Shown here one piece after another: positions 1 to 6,180 of a stretch of DNA of 7,194 nt. A program made the translations under genes and the position numbers. Each line of letters starts with the position of its first letter. The first letter of the stretch is position 1. The notes under the pieces were generated by a model, which was not told the DNA's origin, made no database searches, and saw nothing but the letters and a program-made list of their open reading frames with translations. The stretch comes from DASQWC01 sp035640475 (GTDB taxonomy: Bacteria; Actinomycetota; JAICYB01). The stretch spans positions 1-7,194 of the forward strand of contig DASQWC010000199.1 in NCBI GenBank assembly GCA_035640475.1, given 5' to 3'.

Positions 1-234
1 GCCGCGGCGGCGCCGCCGGTCGTCGATCTCGACGACGCCGCTGTCCGGTGCGAGGAAGCCGCTGGCGATCCCGAGCAATGTCGACTTCCCGGACCCATTC
101 TCTCCGACGAGCGCGTGAATCTCGCCGGCGCGGCAGTCGAAGCTGATATCGCGGAGCGCCTGCACGGCTGCGAATGCCTTCGACACGCCGCGCAGCGACA
201 GCACGACGGGGCTCACGGGCCCGGGACTCGACAT
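1..234 (-). CDS. Sugar-type ABC importer ATP-binding protein (partial, N-terminal 78 residues)
   Basis: This is the cytoplasmic ATPase that would power the importer formed with the upstream permease and binding protein. Only the first 78 codons are in the window; the 3' part is cut off by the edge. Visible are the typical first strands of an ABC domain (LSLRGVSKAFAAVQALRDISF, about residues 12-33) and a clear Walker A motif GENGSGKST at about residues 44-52. The Walker B, signature and second ABC domain expected for RbsA/MglA-type proteins (usually about 500 residues) lie outside, so the two-domain nature is inferred from the RbsC-like permease. The ATG at 234 is chosen because an in-frame TGA sits at 241-243 just upstream; no strong Shine-Dalgarno is at the right distance. 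It starts about 30 bp after the stop of the binding-protein gene, so it is the third gene of the same operon. An arginine-rich stretch (RRRRR) at residues 75-79 of the visible end is unusual but may be ordinary loop sequence. Confidence 0.88.
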   Translation of the reverse strand, partial: MSSPGPVSPVVLSLRGVSKAFAAVQALRDISFDCRAGEIHALVGENGSGKSTLLGIASGFLAPDSGVVEIDDRRRRRG

Positions 235-263
235 CAGGACTCAGTTCGCTGTGCCATTCCTCC

Positions 264-1511
264 CTATGGGTACATCCGCTTCAGCAGCTTGAGCGGCACG
301 AGCGACGTCGCGGACGCTTCCTGCGGATAGCCCTTGACGCACGAATCGCGCTTCGCCTGGTTCTGCAGCGCGATCGGGAACACGATCGTCGGCGGGATCT
401 TCGCGCCCTTGAGCTTCATCATCGCCGCGGTGAAGGCGACGCGGATCTGCGAGTTTCCCGCGGTGTAGTAGTAGACCTTGAGCTTCGGATTGTGGAGCCG
501 CTTCGCGGCACAACCCATGCCGACGTCGTCCGTCCGCAGCGTCAGCACCGAGTTGAACGGCTTACCGGCGGCCTTGTACGCCGCGAACGCCCCTTGCGCC
601 ATTCCGAGGCCGTACTCGTAGCTCCAGCCTTTGATGTTGGGATAGCGCGCGAGGATTCCGGCCACGACCTCCTGCACCTTCGAGGAGTCCCAGTTCGTCG
701 CCTCGGTCGCCACGACCTTGATCTTCCTGTTCAGTGCGGGCCGCTCGCACTTCTGCCAGCCGAGCGACAGCGGGTTGCCGGGGAAGCCGCCGAGGAACGC
801 GATGTTGCCCGACTTGACTTGCTGATTCATGACGCGGGCGTACGCCTTCCCGAGCCTGCATGTGTCTTCGCCCACGACCGTCAGGTAGTTCTTCCCGGGC
901 CCAGTGACGTAGCCCCACGCGTAGGTGGCAACGGGGATTTTCGCCCTGGTCGCCTCTCTGAACACCGGCAGCATCGCGTCGCCGAAGTCCGGGTACGTGA
1001 CGATGAGGTCGACGCCCTGCGAGATCGCGGCGCGGAAGTCGGTCAGCGCCTGGGCCGGATTCGAGTGAGCGCTCGTGTAGATGATCTTGCCGACGTTCTT
1101 GTAGGTGAGCGCCTGGAGGATGAACTCCATCTTCGAGATCTGGCGGTAGACGTTCTCGCCGAAGCCCTCGACGTAGGCGACGGTGAGCTTCCCTCCGGTA
1201 CCGGTGCTGCAGCCGTTGTTCTTCCAGCACCGCAGCGCCAGGTCCTGGTTGACCTTGTTGTCTGCACGGCCGTAGGCGGCGAGGGCGATGTTGCGTGCCA
1301 TCTTGTTCGCCGGCAGCAGCTTTGCGTTGAAGAGCGTCTTCTTCAGGATGGCCGAGTTCGCCTTGTACACCTCGCCGAAACCACCGGCCTGCGGCTTCGC
1401 GGTGCTGCTGTGGCCGGCCGCGACAAGTACGAGCGTCGTCGCGAGCAGCACGAGAACCAGCACCAGCGCAAGCCGCCTCTGCTTCACTCCGCGCCCCTGT
1501 CGTTCGTGCAT
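264..1511 (-). CDS. ABC transporter substrate-binding protein, periplasmic-binding type (Peripla_BP_4-like)
   Basis: A 415-residue secreted binding protein that should capture the substrate outside the membrane and pass it to the adjacent permease. The N-terminus is a classic signal sequence: basic residues 4-13, then a hydrophobic run at about 14-32. Cleavage could fall after A38. There is no cysteine after the hydrophobic core (LVAAGHSS), so it does not look like a lipoprotein. Residues 39-107 form an extra segment with a CWKNNGC motif (95-101). The sugar-binding-protein fold starts near residue 108 (KLTVAYVEGFGENVYRQ) and includes DFRAAISQGVDLIV, typical of the ribose/galactose-binding class. 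Four more cysteines follow, so disulfides are possible. The ATG at 1511 is fixed by an AAAGGAG Shine-Dalgarno 7 nt upstream, although the frame stays open far beyond it. It lies 20 bp after the permease stop. The ligand cannot be told; sugars, polyols and nucleosides are the usual ligands of this class. Confidence 0.9.
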   Translation of the reverse strand: MHERQGRGVKQRRLALVLVLVLLATTLVLVAAGHSSTAKPQAGGFGEVYKANSAILKKTLFNAKLLPANKMARNIALAAYGRADNKVNQDLALRCWKNNGCSTGTGGKLTVAYVEGFGENVYRQISKMEFILQALTYKNVGKIIYTSAHSNPAQALTDFRAAISQGVDLIVTYPDFGDAMLPVFREATRAKIPVATYAWGYVTGPGKNYLTVVGEDTCRLGKAYARVMNQQVKSGNIAFLGGFPGNPLSLGWQKCERPALNRKIKVVATEATNWDSSKVQEVVAGILARYPNIKGWSYEYGLGMAQGAFAAYKAAGKPFNSVLTLRTDDVGMGCAAKRLHNPKLKVYYYTAGNSQIRVAFTAAMMKLKGAKIPPTIVFPIALQNQAKRDSCVKGYPQEASATSLVPLKLLKRMYP

Positions 1512-1531
1512 CGTCTCTCTCCTTTCGCCTC

Positions 1532-2602
1532 TCAACTCTTGCTTTCGCCCAGGCCGCCGCGGTCGCGCGCGGGCGGCTCCCTTGGCCGGAGGACACGTCC
1601 GAGGAGCGACGCGACTCGGTCCCCGGAGACCAGCATTCCGACGATGATCGCCCCGCCGAAGACGACAAACTGCATTGCCGTCGAGAGGCCGAGGATGCGC
1701 AGCATCTGCGTCAGCAGCGTCAGGGCGAGCGCCGCCATCCACGTCGACGTGGCGCTCGCGAGCCCGCCCGCAAGCGAGGCGCCGGCGATGACGACCGCCG
1801 CAATCGGGGCCAGCAGGTACGCCTGGCCGAAGCCGGGGTCGATGCTGATGCGTACACCGGCGAGCAGCACGGCCGCGACCGCATAGAGAACGCCCGCCGC
1901 CGTGTACGCAAACACGACGTGGGTTCGCACGTGTACGCCCGCCATCCAGGCCGCCTTCGGATTCGCCCCGACAGCCTGAAAGCGGCGCCCGACGGCTGTG
2001 TACCGCAAGACAAGTGCGACGGCGAGCGTGATCGCGGCACCCGTCCAAAAGACCGAGCTGATCCCCAGCGGCTTGTCCTCGGCCCACGACGAAAGCCCGC
2101 TCGGAACGTCGGACTCCTCGGCGACACTGCGCGAGTACTTCAGGCCCCAGGCGAGAACGATTTGCCCCACCGCCAGCGTGACGATCAGGGGGTTCAGCCG
2201 CAGGATCCCGACGAAGACTCCGTTGGCGAAGCCCGCGAGCACACCGATGCCGAGGCAGGCCAGGATCGCGAGCGCGAGTCGATCGTTCGATCCGGATCCG
2301 ACGCCGACGATGAGGTTGCCGCCGAGGAACATCACGCCCGGCGTCGACAGGTCGATGCCCGCGTGCATGATCACGAGCATCTGGCCGAGGGCGGCGACGG
2401 CGAGAATCGTCATGTAGGGGAGGACGAACGCCCACGACGTGTTCTGCAGCGCCTCCGGCGCAATGATCGCGGCCACCACGGCGAGGACGCCGGTCGCAAT
2501 CCAGATCGGGACGAAGCGGGCGCCGACCAGGACCTCGCTCAGCAGCGGCGCAAGCCGTCCCTGACGCAGCGCGACGCCCTCGCTCGGCGTTTGCGCGCTC
2601 AC
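1532..2602 (-). CDS. ABC transporter permease, RbsC/BPD_transp_2 family
   Basis: A multi-spanning inner-membrane subunit that forms the channel of the importer. The protein has 8-10 hydrophobic segments. It carries the family hallmark after the third segment (GQMLVIMHAGIDLS, matching the GQTLVIITGGIDLS type of ribose permeases). It also has the second conserved cytoplasmic stretch AVGANPKAAWMAGV, followed by SLAGGLAS. With the GTG at 2602 it is 356 residues, a normal length for the family. The frame also contains ATGs at 2671 and 2683 (up to 383 residues). I prefer the GTG because a good minus-strand promoter (TTGACA at 2662-2667) lies inside the longer versions, none of the three starts has a good Shine-Dalgarno, and the extra 27 residues are polar and unlike the family. 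It is the first gene of the permease / binding protein / ATPase operon and is divergent from the amidohydrolase gene. Function is clear at family level, substrate unknown. Confidence 0.9.
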   Translation of the reverse strand: MSAQTPSEGVALRQGRLAPLLSEVLVGARFVPIWIATGVLAVVAAIIAPEALQNTSWAFVLPYMTILAVAALGQMLVIMHAGIDLSTPGVMFLGGNLIVGVGSGSNDRLALAILACLGIGVLAGFANGVFVGILRLNPLIVTLAVGQIVLAWGLKYSRSVAEESDVPSGLSSWAEDKPLGISSVFWTGAAITLAVALVLRYTAVGRRFQAVGANPKAAWMAGVHVRTHVVFAYTAAGVLYAVAAVLLAGVRISIDPGFGQAYLLAPIAAVVIAGASLAGGLASATSTWMAALALTLLTQMLRILGLSTAMQFVVFGGAIIVGMLVSGDRVASLLGRVLRPREPPARDRGGLGESKS

Positions 2603-2615
2603 CGCCCCCGTACCG

Positions 2616-2633
2616 CTCTGGACTCGACCAGAG
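2616..2633. promoter_or_regulatory. Perfect 6-bp inverted repeat CTCTGG-N6-CCAGAG (operator or leader hairpin candidate)
   Basis: The arms at 2616-2621 and 2628-2633 are exact reverse complements. They sit at the predicted transcription start of the ABC operon and 14 bp or more upstream of the GTG start of the permease. This placement would suit a repressor operator overlapping the start site, or a hairpin at the 5' end of the mRNA. No regulator gene is in the window, so its ligand is unknown. An arm of 6 bp in GC-rich DNA can arise by chance. Confidence 0.35.
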
Positions 2634-2637
2634 GCCC

Positions 2638-2667
2638 ATTCTGAGCAGGTGCGGCCGGGGGTGTCAA
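2638..2667 (-). promoter_or_regulatory. Sigma70-like promoter for the ABC importer operon
   Basis: Read on the minus strand, a perfect -35 box TTGACA (2667-2662) is followed after 18 nt by CAGAAT (2643-2638), which matches four of six positions of TATAAT. Transcription would start near 2631, about 30 nt before the GTG start of the permease. The position inside the longest possible permease frame is the main argument for the shorter protein. Predicted from consensus only. Confidence 0.5.
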
Positions 2668-2747
2668 CCATGACCGAACGCATACGGCGAAAAGCGGCCG
2701 CGCGTTCATCGACGCTTAACGCTCGCGGGCGGCGACCGGTCCCTTCA

Positions 2748-2777
2748 TTGACTGTTTGCGCGGCACCCGTTTATGCT
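2748..2777 (+). promoter_or_regulatory. Sigma70-like promoter for the amidohydrolase operon
   Basis: TTGACT (2748-2753) is followed by an 18-nt spacer and TATGCT (2772-2777); shifting by one gives TTATGC with a 17-nt spacer. This predicts a start near 2784 and a 5' leader of about 60 nt before the ATG at 2844. It lies back to back with the ABC operon promoter, roughly 80 bp apart, so one regulator bound between them could control both directions. A loosely repeated TTCATcGAC / TTCATtGAC pair (2705 and 2744) occurs in the same region; the second copy overlaps the -35 box. Confidence 0.5.
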
Positions 2778-2843
2778 CGCTGCACAAATGCGGCGGGGTC
2801 AGGCCGCGCATTCCGTGTCACGCAAGCCAAGGAGAAGAGAGGC

Positions 2844-4211
2844 ATGAGCTCCCAACGCCTTTTGATCCGGAACGGCTTTGTCGTCTCGATGGACGCCGAC
2901 GTCGGCGACGTTCCGCACGGCGACGTCCTCGTCGAGGACGGCAAGATCGCCGAGATCGGGCGCGGTCTCGAGGCGTCCGAAGCCGACGAGGTCGACGCCA
3001 CGGGAATGATCGTGATGCCGGGGTTCGTCGATACGCACCGGCACACATGGCAGACGCCCGTCCGCGGCGTGCTGCCGTGTTGCACGCTCGATCATTACTT
3101 CGCGGTGATGCTGGGCAGCGTCGGCGGCCATTACCGCCCGGAGGATGTCCACGTCGGGAACTACGCCGGTGCGCTGGAAGCAATCAACGGCGGCGTCACG
3201 ACGCTGCTCGACTGGTCGCACATCAACAACACGCCCGATCACTCGGATGCTGCGATCCAGGGGCTGAAGGATGCGGGCATTCGCGCGATCTACGCGCACG
3301 GCGTCCCCACGGGCGGCGAGTGGTGGGCGTTCAGCGAGCTCGAGCATCCGGAGGACATCCGGCGTATCCGCGATACGTACTTCTCGTCGGCCGACGGGCT
3401 GATCACGCTCGCGCTCGCGGCGCGCGCCCCCGGCAACTCGAACTTCGAAGTTGCCAAGCACGACTGGGAGCTCGCGCGCGACCTGGGCATCCGCATCAGC
3501 GTCCACGTCGGCATGCGACTCACGAACGTCCACGTGCACCACGTGAAGAACATGGACGACCTCGGGCTGATGGGCCCGGATACGACGTACATCCACTGCA
3601 CGGACTCGACGGACGAGGAGCTCGATCTGATCAAGGAAACCGGCGGAACGGCGTCCGTCGCGCCGTACGTCGAGATGCTCATGGGACACGGCCGGCCGCC
3701 GACGGGCAAGCTGCTGCAGCGCGGCGTCCCCGTCTCGTTGAGCGTCGATGTCGTCTCGAGCGTGCCCGGCGAGATGTTCACGCAGATGCGCACCGCGCTC
3801 GTCCACGAGCGGATCGGTGCCTTCACCGAGACGCCCGACGAAGCGTTCGCGCCGACGCTGACGCATAAGGACGTGCTCGAGTTCGCGACGATCGAAGGCG
3901 CACAGGCGTGCGCGCTCGAGGACAAGGTCGGATCGCTCGCTCCCGGCAAGCAGGCCGACATCGTGCTCCTCAACGTCAACGCGATCAACACCGCGCCGAT
4001 GGTCGATCCGGTCGGGACGATCGTCGTCTTTGCCGACACATCGAATGTCGACTCCGTTTTCGTCGCAGGACGTGCCCTGAAGCGGAACGGCGAGCTCGTC
4101 GGCGTCGACCTCGATCAGGTATTGCAGAAGCTCGACGAGTCGAGGAACCACATCCTGGGAGCGGGTGAGCTGCTGCCCGAGTGGGCGGCCAAGCCGATGG
4201 CAGCCGTCTAG
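2844..4211 (+). CDS. Metal-dependent amidohydrolase (COG0402 deaminase/chlorohydrolase-like)
   Basis: A cytoplasmic 455-residue amidohydrolase that should hydrolyse a C-N or similar bond, often on an N-heterocycle or amine, using a divalent metal. Visible features are an N-terminal beta-sandwich start (residues 5-40), the metal-binding HxH (FVDTHRHTWQ, H65 and H67), the third ligand histidine in SVHVG (H221), a histidine in YIHCTD (H251) and the metal/catalytic aspartate in LSVDVVSS (D302). The C-terminus has the usual GSLAPGKQADIVLL motif of the returning small domain. Length and order match the SsnA/TrzN/guanine-deaminase superfamily. In many of those enzymes H221 is followed by a glutamate three residues later (HxxE); here that position is methionine (M224), so the chemistry may differ. 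The start is fixed by AAGGAG 9 nt upstream and by the promoter at 2748-2777. It is the first gene of a plus-strand operon with the SDR and MFS genes. The substrate is not identifiable. Confidence 0.9.
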   Translation: MSSQRLLIRNGFVVSMDADVGDVPHGDVLVEDGKIAEIGRGLEASEADEVDATGMIVMPGFVDTHRHTWQTPVRGVLPCCTLDHYFAVMLGSVGGHYRPEDVHVGNYAGALEAINGGVTTLLDWSHINNTPDHSDAAIQGLKDAGIRAIYAHGVPTGGEWWAFSELEHPEDIRRIRDTYFSSADGLITLALAARAPGNSNFEVAKHDWELARDLGIRISVHVGMRLTNVHVHHVKNMDDLGLMGPDTTYIHCTDSTDEELDLIKETGGTASVAPYVEMLMGHGRPPTGKLLQRGVPVSLSVDVVSSVPGEMFTQMRTALVHERIGAFTETPDEAFAPTLTHKDVLEFATIEGAQACALEDKVGSLAPGKQADIVLLNVNAINTAPMVDPVGTIVVFADTSNVDSVFVAGRALKRNGELVGVDLDQVLQKLDESRNHILGAGELLPEWAAKPMAAV

Positions 4212-4225
4212 GTCCTGGGTTCTCG

Positions 4226-4253
4226 GGGGCTCGTCTTGCCGCCGGCGAGCCCC
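4226..4253 (+). promoter_or_regulatory. Intercistronic hairpin between the amidohydrolase and SDR genes
   Basis: GGGGCTCG (4226-4233) pairs perfectly with CGAGCCCC (4246-4253); two more inner pairs (T-G and C-G) can extend the stem around an 8-nt loop. No run of T follows, so it is not a convincing intrinsic terminator. It lies 14 nt after the amidohydrolase stop and 21 nt before the Shine-Dalgarno of the SDR gene, where it could act as an mRNA-stabilising element or partial attenuator that makes the first gene more abundant than the next two. Confidence 0.4.
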
Positions 4254-4285
4254 ATTCCCTCCTCGGCGCTGAAAGGAGACGAGTA

Positions 4286-4987
4286 ATGGCGAGTGGCACC
4301 GTCGTCGTCGTTGGCGGCACGCAGGGACTCGGGCGCGAGCTCGCGCAGTCGTACGCGGGCGACGGCCGCGATGTGATCGTGACGGGAAGGGAGCAAACGC
4401 GCGCGGACTCCGCCGCAAGCGAGATCGGCGCGCAGACCCGTGGCATCGGGTTCGACCTTGCACAGCCGCACACCATTGCCGACCGTCTCGCAGACGTCGA
4501 CGGCGTCCAGTACCTCGTGCTGGCGGCAATCGAGCGTGACGTGAACAAGGTGCGCGAGTACGACGTCGACGCCGCGCTGCGGCTCGTCACGCTCAAGCTC
4601 GTCGGCTACACCGAGGTGATCCACGCGCTCCATCCGCGAATGGCCGACGATTCGGCGATCCTCATCTTTGGTGGCCTTGCACGTGACCGGCCGTATCCGG
4701 GCTCGACGACTGTCACGACCGTGAACGGCGGGGTCACGGGTCTCGTGCGCACGCTCGTGATCGAGCTCGCGCCGACGCGCGTGAACTGCCTGCACCCGGC
4801 GATCGTCGGCGACAGTCCGCAGTGGATCGACATGCCGCACGAGCGCCGCGACGCGCTCGTGCAGCGCACGCCGATCGGGCGGCTCGTGACCATGGCCGAG
4901 GTCGTTGGCGCATCACGCTTCCTGCTCGAGAACGAGGCGATAAACGGCATCAACCTCCCCGTCGACGGCGGCTGGCTCTGCATGTGA
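4286..4987 (+). CDS. Short-chain dehydrogenase/reductase-like protein lacking the canonical catalytic residues
   Basis: A 233-residue Rossmann-fold protein of SDR size. The N-terminus has a dinucleotide-binding loop VGGTQGLGRE (G10, G14, G16), a TGR after the second strand (G34-R35, suggesting NADP(H)) and FDL with D57. The C-terminus has the expected RVNCLHPAIVGDSP and the INLPVDGGW ending. However, the NNAG motif is replaced by VLAAIE. The active-site serine position reads FGG (G129-G130) and the YxxxK motif reads VTTVN (V143 to N147), so Ser, Tyr and Lys are all absent. It may bind the cofactor without classical SDR chemistry, use other residues (Y137, S140 nearby), or serve as a structural or sensor protein. 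The intact frame and fully kept C-terminal core argue against a decayed gene. AAAGGAG lies 7 nt before the ATG. The stop overlaps the MFS start by 4 bp, implying translational coupling. Confidence 0.87.
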   Translation: MASGTVVVVGGTQGLGRELAQSYAGDGRDVIVTGREQTRADSAASEIGAQTRGIGFDLAQPHTIADRLADVDGVQYLVLAAIERDVNKVREYDVDAALRLVTLKLVGYTEVIHALHPRMADDSAILIFGGLARDRPYPGSTTVTTVNGGVTGLVRTLVIELAPTRVNCLHPAIVGDSPQWIDMPHERRDALVQRTPIGRLVTMAEVVGASRFLLENEAINGINLPVDGGWLCM

Positions 4988-6135
4988 GAGCCGCGACCGC
5001 CGCCGGCGTCGCGATCGGCACGGCGGTCGGTTACAACATCGCGAACGTGGGGCCTGCGGCCGAGGTGGTCTCCGAGGCGTACGGCGTCCGCCTCGGGACC
5101 GTCGGCTTCCTCACCACCGCCCTCTTCGTCACGCACCTCGTGATGCAGATCCCGGGCGGACGGCTCGTCGATCGCCACGGAGCGCGAACGCTCGCGAGCA
5201 TCGGGCTAGCGGTCATCGCACTCGGCAACGTCGTCGGGCTCGTCGCCGCGTCGTTCCCGCTCGCGTTCGTCGCGCGCCTCATCGCCGGGTTAGGTACGGG
5301 CGTCGGCTTCGTGGCCGGCAGCGACTACGTCCGTGCAACGGTTGGATCGGCCACGGCGCAAGGGCTCTACGGAGCGGCCGGCGTGGGCGGGGGAGGGCTC
5401 GCCATCGCGGTCGTCCCCCTGACGACGTCCGCTCTCGACTGGCGCGCGCCGTACGCAACGGCGCTCGTCGCTGCCTGCATCGTTCTCGTCGGTCTTCCGC
5501 TCGCGCAGCGCGACCGGCGCAAAGGCGAGGCGGTGCGTTCCGCCGGTGCACCCGTCGCGGAGATCGTCCGCGACCAGCGCCTCTACCCACTCGCGTTGGC
5601 CCACACGGCGTCATTCGGATTCAGCGTCATCGTCGGGAATTGGGCGGTTTCGCTGCTCGAGCACGACGGTTACGGCCGGCGCCTCGCGGGGGCCGTGGCC
5701 GCGCTGACGCTGCTCGCCGGATTCGTGACGCGCCCGCTCGGTGGCCGCGCCTTTCAGCGCGGGCGCGAGCGTGCTGCACCACTGCTCGCGGCGAGCATGG
5801 TCGCGGGCGCCGCGGGAACGTTGCTGCTCCTGCTGGACGCTCCGCTCGCCCTCCGAGTCGCCGGCGCGGCCGTGCTCGGCCTCGCTGCCGGCATCCCGTT
5901 CGCCGCCGCCTTCGCCGGAGCACAGACGATTCGGCGCGACGGGCCGGGCGCAGCCATCGGCTTCATCAACGCGTGCGCGACGTTGGTCATTGCCGTCGGC
6001 ACGCCGTTGGTCGGTGTCACGTTTTCGCTGCCGGGGCACGGTCGCACGGGCTTCGTCGCGGTCGCCGTTTTATGGGCACTCGCGGCGCTCGCTGTGCGGC
6101 CGTCGAAGCTGCCGGTGCTTGCGCCTGCCGCGTAG
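4984..6135 (+). CDS. MFS transporter, 12 transmembrane segments
   Basis: A 383-residue integral membrane protein expected to move a small solute by proton coupling or exchange. Twelve hydrophobic stretches can be counted, beginning at about residues 5-25 and ending at 360-375. The signature motif A between segments 2 and 3 is clear (GGRLVDRHGAR, residues 58-68), with a weaker copy after segment 8 (GGRAFQRGRER). Overall it resembles the nitrate/cyanate (NarK/CynX) side of the superfamily, but the substrate cannot be assigned. The GTG start is chosen because it overlaps the stop of the SDR gene as GTGA (4984-4987), the first transmembrane segment begins right after it, and the sequence further upstream in frame is the SDR shadow. 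No strong Shine-Dalgarno is present, which fits coupled translation. In this operon it may import the amidohydrolase substrate or export the product. Confidence 0.88.
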   Translation: MRAATAAGVAIGTAVGYNIANVGPAAEVVSEAYGVRLGTVGFLTTALFVTHLVMQIPGGRLVDRHGARTLASIGLAVIALGNVVGLVAASFPLAFVARLIAGLGTGVGFVAGSDYVRATVGSATAQGLYGAAGVGGGGLAIAVVPLTTSALDWRAPYATALVAACIVLVGLPLAQRDRRKGEAVRSAGAPVAEIVRDQRLYPLALAHTASFGFSVIVGNWAVSLLEHDGYGRRLAGAVAALTLLAGFVTRPLGGRAFQRGRERAAPLLAASMVAGAAGTLLLLLDAPLALRVAGAAVLGLAAGIPFAAAFAGAQTIRRDGPGAAIGFINACATLVIAVGTPLVGVTFSLPGHGRTGFVAVAVLWALAALAVRPSKLPVLAPAA

Positions 6136-6162
6136 GCGACGCGGTACGACGATCGGGCCGCG

Positions 6163-6180
6163 TATACTGATTTAGGTATA
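6163..6180 (+). promoter_or_regulatory. Putative -10 box and inverted repeat upstream of the HTH-MNT/HEPN pair
   Basis: TATACT at 6163-6168 matches the -10 consensus in five of six positions. It forms one arm of the inverted repeat TATAC-N8-GTATA (arms 6163-6167 and 6176-6180). This AT-rich patch stands out in GC-rich surroundings. No good -35 is seen at the usual distance (6140-6145 is CGCGGT). A palindrome over the -10 box is where an Xre-type antitoxin would be expected to repress its own operon. The predicted RNA start (about 6174-6178) would leave almost no leader. Confidence 0.45.

Noticed and set aside
174..1886. 570-codon open frame on the plus strand, antisense to the binding protein and permease
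   Set aside because: The translation is rich in Arg, Asp and His with no recognisable domain, and it is opposite two clear ABC genes. Long antisense frames are expected in GC-rich coding DNA.
1512..2639. Open extension of the binding-protein frame upstream through the permease gene (a 791-codon frame in total)
   Set aside because: The upstream part is the shadow of the permease in another frame. The signal peptide and AAAGGAG place the real start at 1511.
2649..2843. Longer N-terminus for the amidohydrolase from an ATG at 2649
   Set aside because: The extra 65 residues do not resemble the family, the predicted promoter lies inside them, and the ATG at 2844 has a strong Shine-Dalgarno.
2799..4529. 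576-codon open frame on the minus strand, antisense to the amidohydrolase and SDR
   Set aside because: Low-complexity Arg/Val/Asp-rich translation, no start signal, fully opposite two well-supported genes.
5279..6039. Several minus-strand open frames opposite the MFS gene
   Set aside because: They are Arg/Ala-rich shadows without family features; the MFS frame has 12 transmembrane segments and motif A.
6133..6180. Possible amber readthrough fusing the MFS transporter to the HTH-MNT protein, since both share a frame with no other stop between
   Set aside because: A shared frame has a one in three chance, and a -10-like box and palindrome lie between the genes. It does not make functional sense for a membrane transporter. 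It is noted only because the antitoxin lacks a normal start.
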